Part shown: positions 8,205-16,852 of the stretch, one piece after another
Position numbering within the stretch: the stretch's first letter is position 1
Layout: each line of letters begins with the position of its first letter
Source of the DNA: a bacterium
GTDB lineage: Bacteria; Chloroflexota; Dormibacteria; Dormibacterales; Dormibacteraceae
Length of the DNA stretch: 64,000 nucleotides
NCBI GenBank assembly: GCA_004299235.1
Contig: SCQL01000028.1
Coordinates: 248,001 to 312,000 of the forward strand
Reading direction: 5' to 3'
Made by a program: the position numbers and the translations under genes
Notes under the pieces: model-generated
Database searches by the model: none
What the model was told of the DNA's origin: nothing
What the model saw: only the letters and a program-made list of their open reading frames with translations

Positions 8205-8560
8205 TCACCCGCCCTGGAGGACATGGGAAGCACCCTGCGGGTCTAAAAGCTCCTCCTCGCCCTGCTCGTCGTCGAAGAGGTACATCGCCAGCGCGTCGAC
8301 CTCCTCCTGCGTCTTCACACCCTTGCCGACGGGGACCCACGCGCGCTCGAGCACCCAGCGATCGACCCGTTGGGCTTTCTCGTTGCCGGTGAGCCACTCC
8401 TTGGCCGAGTTGTAGTAAAAAGCGTAATGACGGCGTTCGTCTTTGATGATCCGGCCAGCAGGTCCTTCAACACCGGGTGGCCGGACTTGCGGGTCAGGGC
8501 TGCATACCGGGTGTCCAGCTTCCTGGACTCCTCCTTGTAGAACTGGAGGCTGAAGCTCAT
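8205..8560 (-). pseudogene. Ferritin-like (desaturase-type) protein, one-base frameshift
   Basis: An ATG at 8560 with a strong ribosome site (AAGGAGGGAGAG) starts MSFSLQFYKEESRKLD, which continues to GHPVLKDLLAG. At about 8450-8455 the match moves to the next frame: IIKDERRHYAFYYNSAKEWL and onward to TGA 8205. Joined, the two parts read as one ferritin-like chain with ExxH (DERRH). Adding one G to the GG at 8452-8453 would restore LLARIIKDE. The loss is in a short GC run, so either a sequencing error or a real mutation is possible. Intact, it would be about 118 residues, short for the family. Confidence 0.65.
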
Positions 8561-8830
8561 CTCTCCCTCCTTCTTCCCGCCGCGGTTGCGGTCTTCAGCT
8601 CATACGGAAGGCCCGGCGCACCGGATCATTCTGCCCCCCGATCCCGGCAGGTTCACAGCCTCCTCACGCGCCCCGCTGAGGCTTGGGCGGCAGCGTCGTG
8701 GCCACGCTCGAGACGGGCGAATCCAATCGCGGAGGAGACGAGATGAACGGTGCACGGAGGCCGGAAGCGGCCGGGCTCGATGTTGGTGAGAGGGGTCGCC
8801 GGCGCCTGCCGCGCTGCCCCCGCCGCGGGC

Positions 8831-9742
8831 TCATCCGAAAAGCTGCCTCGCCACGAACAGCACGTTCGCGGGTCGCTCCGCGAGCCTGCGCAGGTACCAC
8901 GCATACCAGGTCTCGCCGTACGCGATGAGGTCTTTGACCGTGTAGCCCTCAGAACCCAGCCGCAAGAGCTCGCTGGTGCGGATGCCATAGAGCATGTTGA
9001 CCTCGATCTGGGCGCGCTCGAGGCCGAGGGCGTCGCCGAACCGCGTCACTCGGCCGACCAGCTCCACGTCGTGCGTGCCGAGCACGAGTCGCAACCGGTC
9101 GTGCTTGACCTCCGGCAGCATGAGCGAGCAGAGGGCCAGGTAGTTGGCGTCGACGTCGCGCTTGGCCGCAAACGCCCGGTCGGGCGGCTCGGCATATGCC
9201 CCCTTGACGAGCCTGATCGCCGGCTTCAGCGGTAGCAGCCTCGCCACGTCCGCCGCGGTGCGGTACAGGTAGGCCTGCAGGCAGATGCCGGTTCGGGGAT
9301 GGTCGCGGCGCAGGCGGGCGTAGAGATCGACGGTCGGGCCGGTGTAGGCGCTCCCCTCCATGTCGATCCACAGGAAGCTCTTCGCCCTCTCGGCCGCTCT
9401 CGCCAACCGCTGCAGGTTGGCGAGGGCCGCGGCGGCGTCGATGTCCAGGCCCAGCTGGGTCGGCTTGACGGAGATCTCGGCCGCGACGCCGGCGGAGGCG
9501 GCGAGGACGGTCTCGTAGTGCTCGACCACCGCCGCCGCCTCCTCCAGGCCGCGCACGTTCTCACCCAGACGGGTGAAGAGCGAGCCGATCCCCAGGGCCT
9601 TGAACTCGATCGCCGCCCGCAACGCGCTGTCGAAACCCTCACCGGGCATGAAGCGCCTGACCGCTCGGCGCGCGAATCCCCAGCGAGGGACGTGCGACGA
9701 CAGCCATGGGTTCTGGGCGCACCACAAGAGAAAGCGCCTCAT
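8831..9742 (-). CDS. Proline dehydrogenase (monofunctional)
   Basis: 303 residues, the length of stand-alone FAD proline dehydrogenases. Family blocks in order are SLFTRLGENV, ISVKPTQLGLD (substrate/FAD pocket), WIDMEGSAYT, GICLQAYLYRT, IRLVKGAYAEP (catalytic barrel, KGAY) and a C-terminal region with ANVLFVARQLFG. The enzyme oxidises proline to pyrroline-5-carboxylate and passes electrons to quinone. No P5C dehydrogenase lies nearby. The gene follows the ABC importer genes on the same strand with a 12-nt gap, so it may be read through from them. Confidence 0.93.
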   Translation of the reverse strand: MRRFLLWCAQNPWLSSHVPRWGFARRAVRRFMPGEGFDSALRAAIEFKALGIGSLFTRLGENVRGLEEAAAVVEHYETVLAASAGVAAEISVKPTQLGLDIDAAAALANLQRLARAAERAKSFLWIDMEGSAYTGPTVDLYARLRRDHPRTGICLQAYLYRTAADVARLLPLKPAIRLVKGAYAEPPDRAFAAKRDVDANYLALCSLMLPEVKHDRLRLVLGTHDVELVGRVTRFGDALGLERAQIEVNMLYGIRTSELLRLGSEGYTVKDLIAYGETWYAWYLRRLAERPANVLFVARQLFG

Positions 9743-9754
9743 CGACCGGGACGG

Positions 9755-10795
9755 CTACTCGCCGGCTGCTTTGATGCGGACCGGTCGCTCACCTGCCGCC
9801 ACCATCCCGTGAAGGTCGGCGGCGGCAACGTGACAGGCGGCGGTGTGCTCCGGGCGCAGCAGCCGCAGTTGTGGCGTGACGAGACGGCACTCTTCGATGG
9901 CGTAGGGGCAACGCGATCGGAAACGGCATCCTTCACCTGGGTCCACCACGCGCGGTGGCTCCGCGACGTCCGACGACGCCGGCAATGATATGGGGGCGCG
10001 CGGATCGGGGACCGCCGAGAGCAGCAGCTGCGTGTAGGGATGCTTGGGGTGGGCGAGCACGTCCTCGACCGGGCCGCTCTCGGCGATCTGGCCCGCGTAC
10101 ATGACGATGAGGCGATCGGCCACGTACCTCGCGCTGGCGATGTCGTGGGTGATGTAGAGGAACGAGATGCCCTCCGTCCGCCGGAGCGAGGACATCAGGT
10201 TGAGCACCCCGATGCGCACGGAAACGTCGAGCATCGAGACGGGCTCGTCGGCGAGGATCAGCTCGGGACGGCAGGCCAACGCCTGCGCGAAGCCGACCCG
10301 CTGGCGCTGCCCGCCGCTCAGCTCGTAGGGGTACTTGCTCAGGAACTCCGAGCCGGGCGCGAGACCGACCGATTCGAACAGGCGCGCGGCCACCTCCTCT
10401 CGAGCGGCCTTCCCCAGGTCAGGACGGTGCAGCAGCAGAGCACGCATCAGCCCGTGCGACACGCGGTACACGGGACTCAGTGACCCGTACGGGTCCTGAA
10501 ACACCATCGGGACGCGCCCGCGGTAGGCGAGGACCTCCGAGCGCGAGCGCAGCTCGCTCAGGCGGCGGCCGTGGAAGTAGACGTCGCCTCGCGTCGGCCT
10601 GTAGACGCGAGCCAGGAGCCGGGCGACCGTGCTCTTGCCGCTGCCGCTCTCGCCCACGAGGGCGACGATCTCGTTGGCGCCGACGGTCAGGTTGATGTCA
10701 TCGACACCATGGAGGAACCGGCGCGAGAACATCCCACCCAGCCGGAAGTGCTTGGTGAGGCCGGCCGTCTCCAGGAGCGGTGTGTCAGGGGTCAT
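9755..10795 (-). CDS. Opp/Dpp-type ABC transporter ATPase, second subunit (OppF-like)
   Basis: Walker A GESGSGKST, signature LSGGQRQRVGF, Walker B LILADEPVSMLD and the C-terminal oligopeptide-transporter tail with Cys pattern (GCRFRSRCPYAIEEC). The frame extends to 10831, but ATG 10795 (MTPDTPLLETAGL) gives the standard N-terminus and overlaps the upstream gene by 11 bp; this makes 346 residues. It pairs with the ATPase encoded just upstream to power import through the two permeases. Confidence 0.92.
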   Translation of the reverse strand: MTPDTPLLETAGLTKHFRLGGMFSRRFLHGVDDINLTVGANEIVALVGESGSGKSTVARLLARVYRPTRGDVYFHGRRLSELRSRSEVLAYRGRVPMVFQDPYGSLSPVYRVSHGLMRALLLHRPDLGKAAREEVAARLFESVGLAPGSEFLSKYPYELSGGQRQRVGFAQALACRPELILADEPVSMLDVSVRIGVLNLMSSLRRTEGISFLYITHDIASARYVADRLIVMYAGQIAESGPVEDVLAHPKHPYTQLLLSAVPDPRAPISLPASSDVAEPPRVVDPGEGCRFRSRCPYAIEECRLVTPQLRLLRPEHTAACHVAAADLHGMVAAGERPVRIKAAGE

Positions 10796-11786
10796 CGGCG
10801 TACAGGTGGCAGCGGACAAGGTCGTGCTCACGGACGTAGAAGGGCGGCTCGTCGGAGAGGCATCGGGGCATCACCGATGGGCATCGCGTGTGGAAGCGGC
10901 AACCTGAAGGCGGATGTGAGAGCTCCGGCGGGCTGCCGGCGATGCCCACCAGCCGCTGCTTCGGCCCGCTGATCGAGGGAAAGGATTGCATCAGGCCTTG
11001 CGTGTACGGATGCTTCGGGTCGGCGAAAACGGCCCGAGTGTCCCCGATCTCGACGACCTGGCCGGCGTACATGACGGCGAGCCGATCGGAGAAATGGCTC
11101 ACCAGCGACATGTCGTGGGTGACGAACACCGCCGCAAACCCGATCCGTCGCTGCAGGTCTTTGATCTGCAGCATCAGCGATCGCTGCGCGACGACGTCGA
11201 GCGCCGAGGTCGGCTCGTCCATGATCACGAGCTCGGGCGTGAAGACCAGGGCCATCGCGATCATGGCTCTCTGGCGCATGCCGCCGCTGAGCTGGTGCGG
11301 ATAGCTGCCCAGGTGCATGGGATCGATCCCCACGAGCCGCATCACCTGCTCAGATCGCTCGCTGATCGTCTTCGCGGGCAACCGTTCGTGCGCTTCGATG
11401 GCGTCCCGCAGCTGCGCCCCGATCGTCATCACGGGGTTGAGGGCGTTCATCGCGCTCTGCATCACGACGGAGTAGTCGCGCCAGCGGAGGTGTCGCAGCT
11501 CGGATTCACTGAGCGAGACCATGTCCCGGCCGGCAAACCGGACGGTTCCCGCGGTGATCATCGCCGGCGGGCTCAACAGGCGCGCGATGGCGAACAGCAG
11601 GGTTGATTTGCCGCATCCCGACTCACCGACGATGCCCAGGAACTCGCCCCGATCGAGGTCGAGGGACACGCTGTCCACGGCGCGAACCGGGCCCTTGTCA
11701 CTGAGGTAGTCGACGCTCAGGTCCCGGACCTCGAGCACGGTGGTGGACGGGGCGCCTCGCGCTCGCCCGGCTGCCGTCGCGATCAT
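10785..11786 (-). CDS. Opp/Dpp-type ABC transporter ATPase, first subunit (OppD-like)
   Basis: 333 residues. Walker A GESGCGKST, Q-loop VVMQSAMNALNPV, signature LSGGMRQRAMIAMAL, Walker B LVIMDEPTSALD, H-loop FVTHDM, and the family C-terminal extension with Cys residues (SGCRFHTRCPSVMPRC) that binds a cluster in some relatives. The start codon overlaps the permease stop by 4 bp (ATGA-type coupling). It is part of the five-gene importer. Confidence 0.94.
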   Translation of the reverse strand: MIATAAGRARGAPSTTVLEVRDLSVDYLSDKGPVRAVDSVSLDLDRGEFLGIVGESGCGKSTLLFAIARLLSPPAMITAGTVRFAGRDMVSLSESELRHLRWRDYSVVMQSAMNALNPVMTIGAQLRDAIEAHERLPAKTISERSEQVMRLVGIDPMHLGSYPHQLSGGMRQRAMIAMALVFTPELVIMDEPTSALDVVAQRSLMLQIKDLQRRIGFAAVFVTHDMSLVSHFSDRLAVMYAGQVVEIGDTRAVFADPKHPYTQGLMQSFPSISGPKQRLVGIAGSPPELSHPPSGCRFHTRCPSVMPRCLSDEPPFYVREHDLVRCHLYADDP

Positions 11787-12703
11787 CGCCTCCTCCTGAC
11801 CGGCCGCAGCGCTGGGTTGCTGATCTCGTCAAACGCGTAGTTGAGGAGCGCGAACGCCGCCCCGAGGCAGGCGATGCAGACGCCCGGCGCCAGCACCCAC
11901 AGCGGAGAGCCCGCCAGGAGCGCGCCGTTGTTCTCCGCCCAGTGCAGCATGGTGCCCCAGCTGAGGTCGTAGGTGTCGCCGAGGCCGATGAACTGGAGCC
12001 CGGCGGCCGCCAGCACCGCGTAGAGGGCGGCGCCCAGGAAGATCGCGACGATCAGCGAAGTCATCGTCGGCAGGACTTCGAAGACGATGATGTAGAGACT
12101 GCGCTCACCTCGGACCCGCGCCGCCTCCAGGAATTCGCGATTGCGTAGAGACAACGCCTGCGACCTCAGCTGCCGCGCGCCGTACGACCAGCCGGTGACG
12201 ACGATCACCGCGATCAGCACCGCCACCCCGCCGCTTTTCGCATAGGCGGCGACCACGATCATCAAGGGCAGCGTCGGGATGACCAGGAAGACGTCGGTGA
12301 ACAGGTTCAGCGCGTGGTCCCACAGCCCGCCCAGGTAAGCGGCCGACACACCGACGAGGACTGAGATCAAAGTCGCCATGACGCCCGCGGCGACGGCAAG
12401 GAAGAGCGACTGCCTGGTTCCCCAGACGAGCTGCGAGAAGATGTCCTCACCGTTACCCGTGGTGCCGAGCAGGTGCTCGCGCGAGGGACCGAGTATCTGC
12501 CCGAAAGCAAGGGAGTGCGGGTCATATGGGGCGATGGAGCCGGCGAAGATCGCCACCAGCGCGAAGCCCGCGAGCAGGATCGCGCCGGTCATCGCCTTGC
12601 GGTTCGACAGCAGCGCGCGGGCCAGGCCGGCCAGAACCCGGGAGCGGCTCGGGCCGATCGGCGATCGGGCCGGGGTCTGGCCGGCGATCATGCGGACGCT
12701 CAT
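11783..12703 (-). CDS. Opp/Dpp-type ABC permease, DppC-like
   Basis: 306 residues with six membrane segments and the binding-protein-dependent transport EAA loop near residue 190 (FLEAARVRGERSLYIIVFEVLPT). The N-terminal DppC-type region has LGPSREHLLGTTGNGEDIFSQLVWG, the classic LGTDxxGRDxxSR element. It partners the DppB-like permease, which ends 3 nt upstream. Confidence 0.94.
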   Translation of the reverse strand: MSVRMIAGQTPARSPIGPSRSRVLAGLARALLSNRKAMTGAILLAGFALVAIFAGSIAPYDPHSLAFGQILGPSREHLLGTTGNGEDIFSQLVWGTRQSLFLAVAAGVMATLISVLVGVSAAYLGGLWDHALNLFTDVFLVIPTLPLMIVVAAYAKSGGVAVLIAVIVVTGWSYGARQLRSQALSLRNREFLEAARVRGERSLYIIVFEVLPTMTSLIVAIFLGAALYAVLAAAGLQFIGLGDTYDLSWGTMLHWAENNGALLAGSPLWVLAPGVCIACLGAAFALLNYAFDEISNPALRPVRRRR

Positions 12704-12706
12704 CGG

Positions 12707-13690
12707 CTACGCCGCCTCGCGGGTCCGCGGGTCGAGCCAGGCGGTCAGCATGTCAGCGGCGAGCACGGCCACGAGCACGGCCACGGTGATGAGCAGGAAC
12801 AGGGCCTGCATCAGCGCGAAGTCCTCGTTGTTGACCGCCTGGAGGAGCATGAAGCCCAGGCCGGGATAGTTGAAGACGATCTCGACCAGGATGGCGCCGC
12901 TGATGACGAAGCCCAGCGACATGGCGAAGCCTGTCAGGTTGGGCAGGATGGCGTTCCGCCCGGCGTACATCAGCATGATGCGAATCGGCGACAGCCCCTT
13001 CGCCCGCGCCATCTTCACGTAGTCCTCGGCGAGCGTCGTGATCATCGTGTTGCGCATGGTCAGGATCCAACCCCCGATGGAGGTGACCACGATCGTCAGC
13101 GCGGGCAGGAAGGCGTGCCAGATGACGTCGCCGGCGAATGCCCACGACAGGTTGATCGACGAGTCCACCTGGTAGCCGAAGCCCAGGGGGAACCACGGCC
13201 ACGTGATGGAGAAGAGCAGCAGGCAGAGCATGCCGATCCAGAAATAGGGAAAGGCGGAGATGACGATGAAAACCGGCGGGAGGATGGCGTCGAGAAAACC
13301 GCCCCGCCGCCAGGCGCTGAGCATGCCGACGAGGGTCCCGAGGACGAAAGCGATGACCGTCGCCGTGCCGACCAGGCCGACGGTCCAGGGCAGGCCCAGC
13401 ATGATCACCTTGCCCACCGACGACGGGAAGAACGTGAGCGAGGTGCCGAAGTTGCCCTGGAGCGTGTTGCCGAGGTACTGCAGGTACTGCTGCAAAGCGT
13501 TCTGATCGGTGTGGATGCCGAATGCGATCTCCATGGTCTTGACCGCCTGAGGGTTCGCACGGCCGTGGAATCGGACCAGCATCGCCTCGGCTGGGTTGCC
13601 GGGCATGAATCGCGGGAGGAGGAAGTTGATCGTGAGCGCGGCCCACAGCGTGATGACGAAAAACTCGAGCCGCCGCACGAGGTAGCTCAT
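12707..13690 (-). CDS. Opp/Dpp-type ABC permease, DppB-like
   Basis: 327 residues with six membrane segments, N-terminal MSYLVRRLEFFVITLWAAL and the EAA loop YVKMARAKGLSPIRIMLMYAGRNA. The periplasm-facing segment with MPGNPAEAMLVRFHG is characteristic of DppB/OppB. It lies 84 nt downstream of the binding-protein gene. Confidence 0.94.
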   Translation of the reverse strand: MSYLVRRLEFFVITLWAALTINFLLPRFMPGNPAEAMLVRFHGRANPQAVKTMEIAFGIHTDQNALQQYLQYLGNTLQGNFGTSLTFFPSSVGKVIMLGLPWTVGLVGTATVIAFVLGTLVGMLSAWRRGGFLDAILPPVFIVISAFPYFWIGMLCLLLFSITWPWFPLGFGYQVDSSINLSWAFAGDVIWHAFLPALTIVVTSIGGWILTMRNTMITTLAEDYVKMARAKGLSPIRIMLMYAGRNAILPNLTGFAMSLGFVISGAILVEIVFNYPGLGFMLLQAVNNEDFALMQALFLLITVAVLVAVLAADMLTAWLDPRTREAA

Positions 13691-13774
13691 GCTCGGACCC
13701 AGCCTACCGGCTGGGCAAGGACGGCGGACCTCCGGCGCGCGCCGAACGTCTCGCCGCCCTTGCCATGGCTCTGC

Positions 13775-15442
13775 CTAGCTCGTCTTGTAGAGATGGAGGA
13801 GGACGACCTCCCAGTCAGGTAGGTTCCACGGCGCCGGAGCCGCGTACTGGTCCGACGGGGTGGGCCACCCCGCGAAACCCTTGGTCGTCCATTCGTACCA
13901 GGCCACGCCCTCGGTGACCGGGATGACCGGCACGTCTTCGAGCATGATCCCTTCGACCTGGTTCATCAGCTTGTGCTGCTGCGCCGGATCGGTGGTCGCC
14001 CCGAACTGGTCGAGGAGCGAGTCGAGGGCGGGATTCTTGTACCGCCCGTAGTCACCCGCCGCGGTCTGGCCGATGTCCGCCGTGGTCGCGCTGTGCAATG
14101 TGTTGCGGAGCTCGTAGTAGGGCGACGGCCCCGGCGGGGTCGCCAGCGAACCGTAAGCGAGCTGGAAATTGCCGTTGAACAGGTTGTTGAAGTAATCGTT
14201 GCTGGACTGATCCACGACCTTGAGGTCAATCCCCACCTGCTTGAAGTTGGACTTGACCACCTCCAGCGACGCATCCCAGTCGGTGTAGCCGGCGATGCTG
14301 ATGACCGTGAAGGACAGCGCCTTCCCCGAGCTGTCGGCGAAGATCCCGGAGCTGTTCTTGGCGTAGCCCGCCCCCTGGAGGAGGGACGCCGCCTTGGTGG
14401 GATCGAACTTGTAGCTGTATTTCGAGAGCTGGCCGCTGTCGAGCCAGCTGGTGAAGGTCGGGGTCAGAACCCCGGTCTGGTTGCCGGCCGGCTCGTACCC
14501 GTACTCGCCCTTCTGCGAAACGCTGCCCCGGTCGATGCTGAAGGCCAGCGCCTGCCGGACCGCCTTGTTGTTCAGCGGCGGCGCCGTCTGGTTCAGCCAC
14601 AGATCGATGTTGTCGATGGGCGGGAACCAGTAGTGGTTGTGCGCCTTGTCCTTGGCGACGTAGTAGGTGTCGATGTTGGGGATGAACTGGCCGCCCCACT
14701 GCGCCTGGCCGGCGGCCAGGAACTGGTTCGCGGGATCGTTGTCGGTGAACGCGGGGTAGTTGACCGTCTGGAGGTACGGCAGCCCTTTCTGCCAGTAGGT
14801 GGGGTTGCGGCTGTAGCTGATGTTCTGCGGCGTGCACTGGCCGACCGTGAACGGGCCGGTGCCGATCGGGCTGGGATCGTTCTCTCCGACGGGGTCCTTG
14901 ATGGTCGACCAGATGTGCTGCGGCACGATGGGGACCTGGTCGGCGATCTGGTAGAGGTACGGCACCGCGGACTGGGCGAAGGTCATGAGGACCTTGTCGG
15001 ACCCCTCCTGCGTCACGCTCGAGAGCACCGACCACACCGACTGCAGGTCGAGGGCGGAGTTCTGCTTGATGAGGTTGAAGGTGTAGACGACGTCGGCCGC
15101 GGAGAACGGCTGGCCGTCACTCCACTGGACGCCAGACCGGATCGTGAACGTCAGCGACTTGCTGTCCGAGCTCCACTGGTAGGCGCTGGCGAGCATGGGT
15201 GTCTTCTTGTCGCTGAGCAGGTTGTCGTAGACGAGCGGCTCGTAGACGATGCCGAAGCTGAGTCCGTTAACCGAAGCGTTGAACGGGTTGAAGCCGCAGG
15301 CCCAGAGCCCACCGCTTTCGTTGTCGATCGTGAGCACGCCGCCGGTCGCCGGCTTGACGCCGCCTGAGCTCCCGGAGCCGCCGCACGCGGCGACGATCAG
15401 GCACGCCAGCAACCCAAAGACCAGATACCGATGCTTTGTCAT
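13775..15442 (-). CDS. Family 5 extracellular solute-binding lipoprotein of the ABC importer
   Basis: ATG 15442 follows a good ribosome site (TGAGGAGGT) and starts a lipoprotein signal ending in CLIVAACGGSG, so the mature protein is anchored at Cys about 20; the upstream extension of the frame is not used. The 555 residues contain the SBP_bac_5 features YTFNLIKQNSALDL, GTGPFTVGQC and LNNKAVRQALAFSIDR. Family 5 binders carry peptides but also oligosaccharides (for example cello-oligosaccharide binders of Thermotoga). The neighbouring ROK regulator, GH4 glycosidase and kinase favour a sugar ligand; that is inference. Confidence 0.9.
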   Translation of the reverse strand: MTKHRYLVFGLLACLIVAACGGSGSSGGVKPATGGVLTIDNESGGLWACGFNPFNASVNGLSFGIVYEPLVYDNLLSDKKTPMLASAYQWSSDSKSLTFTIRSGVQWSDGQPFSAADVVYTFNLIKQNSALDLQSVWSVLSSVTQEGSDKVLMTFAQSAVPYLYQIADQVPIVPQHIWSTIKDPVGENDPSPIGTGPFTVGQCTPQNISYSRNPTYWQKGLPYLQTVNYPAFTDNDPANQFLAAGQAQWGGQFIPNIDTYYVAKDKAHNHYWFPPIDNIDLWLNQTAPPLNNKAVRQALAFSIDRGSVSQKGEYGYEPAGNQTGVLTPTFTSWLDSGQLSKYSYKFDPTKAASLLQGAGYAKNSSGIFADSSGKALSFTVISIAGYTDWDASLEVVKSNFKQVGIDLKVVDQSSNDYFNNLFNGNFQLAYGSLATPPGPSPYYELRNTLHSATTADIGQTAAGDYGRYKNPALDSLLDQFGATTDPAQQHKLMNQVEGIMLEDVPVIPVTEGVAWYEWTTKGFAGWPTPSDQYAAPAPWNLPDWEVVLLHLYKTS

Positions 15443-15515
15443 CCCCGATACCTCCTCAGGCTCGTGTTGCCCGTGACGCGACCTGGTCCGAGTCGAAGCT
15501 GCGGAGCCGGTCGGC

Positions 15516-16778
15516 TCATCCCGCGACCTCCTGCACCTGCCGCCCTGGGGCACGTGAAAAAACCCTCTCCCGGGCCACCTCCAGGGCGATCGCCACCGCC
15601 CCGCGGAGGACGGCGTCCTCGCCCAGAGCAGACACCGCCACCCGCGGCCGGAACGGGAGCAGCTGGCGGAGCTCGCGCTCGATCGGCTCGAGCAGCAGGT
15701 CTCCATTGCGGCCGATCCCGCCTCCCAGGATCACCAGCTCCGGGTCGAGCACGGGCGCCACGGTCGCGATGGCCAGCGCCAGCCGCGACGCCTCGGCCTC
15801 CACCACCCGTGACGCGACCGCGTGCCCACGGCGGGCAGCGGTGAAGATGCGTTCGGGACTGAGCGGCATTCGCATGCCGTACTGGCGGGCGATGCGCACC
15901 ACCCCCGCCGCCGCCGCCGCCTCCTCGAAGGCGCCTCGGCGCCGGTTGGCGGGGTCGCGAGGGTCGCCCATCCCCAACGGCATGTACGCGACCTCCCCGG
16001 CCGCGCCGTGCGCACCGCGATAGAGCTGGCCGTCGATCACCAGCGCCATGCCGATACCGGTGCCGACGGACAGGAGCACGAAGTTGTCGACGTTGCGACC
16101 GTGGCCGTGAGCTCGCTCGGCCAGGGCCGCGAGGTTGACGTCGTTCTCGAAGTTGACGTTGGTGCCGAGCTCTTCGCGCACGGCCTCGACCAGGCCGTGA
16201 CGGCCCCAACCGGGGAGGTTTGGGGCCATCGCGACGTGGCCGTGCGTGGGATCGAAGACCCCCGGGCTGCCGAGCACCGCGTGAGTCACCTGCGACCATT
16301 GCACGCCGGCCTCGCCCGCCAGTCGCCGCGCGATCCCGCCAACCTGTCCGATGAGGGCCTTGGCGCTGCCGACCTTCGCTCGCTCATCGCGGCGGGCCAC
16401 GATGTTGCCGGCGATGTCTGCGATCGCCGCTCGCACCCAGACGCGCCCGACGTCGAGGCCGACCACCCAGCCCGCGGCGGGGTTCAGCTCGTACAGCAGG
16501 GCGCTCGGGCCGCGCTCGCCTCGCGAGCGGCCGACCTCCCGCACGAGCCCGGCATCCAGCAGGCCCGTCAAGGCCAGCGACACGGTGGGCTTGGAAAGGC
16601 CGCACACGCGTGCCACCTGGGCCCGTGAGAGCGGGCCCTGCCGGTGGATCACGTCGAGGACGGTGCGCTCATTGATCGCCCGCAACAGGCTCGGCGTGCC
16701 GACCGTGATGCTCCGGTCTCGAAGCAGGCGACCCTCCTGAAGCGTCTCGTTGTTGCGGACCCTTGACAGCAGATCCAT
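15516..16778 (-). CDS. ROK-family transcriptional repressor (NagC/XylR type)
   Basis: 420 residues. An N-terminal winged helix (residues about 33-95) has RAQVARVCGLSKPTVSLALTGLLDAGLV as the recognition helix region. The ROK sugar-kinase fold follows, with VVGLDVGRVWVRAAIAD, VLLSVGTGIGMALVIDG, and GAHGAAGEVAYMPLG, but the region after it (DPRDPANRRRG) lacks the usual Cys-rich zinc motif CxCGxxGC. Loss of this motif is odd for ROK proteins. It sits between the importer genes and the GH4 glycosidase on the same strand, with a palindrome directly before its start codon. Confidence 0.92.
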   Translation of the reverse strand: MDLLSRVRNNETLQEGRLLRDRSITVGTPSLLRAINERTVLDVIHRQGPLSRAQVARVCGLSKPTVSLALTGLLDAGLVREVGRSRGERGPSALLYELNPAAGWVVGLDVGRVWVRAAIADIAGNIVARRDERAKVGSAKALIGQVGGIARRLAGEAGVQWSQVTHAVLGSPGVFDPTHGHVAMAPNLPGWGRHGLVEAVREELGTNVNFENDVNLAALAERAHGHGRNVDNFVLLSVGTGIGMALVIDGQLYRGAHGAAGEVAYMPLGMGDPRDPANRRRGAFEEAAAAAGVVRIARQYGMRMPLSPERIFTAARRGHAVASRVVEAEASRLALAIATVAPVLDPELVILGGGIGRNGDLLLEPIERELRQLLPFRPRVAVSALGEDAVLRGAVAIALEVARERVFSRAPGRQVQEVAG

Positions 16779-16779
16779 A

Positions 16780-16798
16780 GTTAGGAAGAATTCCTTAC
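16780..16798. promoter_or_regulatory. Palindromic operator candidate for the ROK repressor
   Basis: A 19-bp inverted repeat with perfect 8-bp arms around a 3-bp spacer, of the form GTnAGGAA-nnn-TTCCTnAC, begins two bases before the ROK start codon. Its placement fits autorepression. A weaker relative, TTAAGGAA followed by TGCCTGAT, lies at 18169-18186 by the start of the sugar kinase gene. Confidence 0.65.
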
Positions 16799-16852
16799 GG
16801 AACCGTAGACCAACCGGGCGCGGCCGTCAAGAGTCTTGTTGGCCGGCGACCA

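Noticed and set aside
8743-8928. ATG with a GGAGGAG ribosome-like site upstream
   Set aside because: The frame is Arg/Pro-rich, has no motif and runs antisense into the end of the proline dehydrogenase gene. The rest of the 8561-8830 gap shows no gene.
12473-13822. 449-codon open frame opposite the ABC permeases
   Set aside because: Low-complexity Arg/Asp/Gln composition and no motif; the permease genes are certain.
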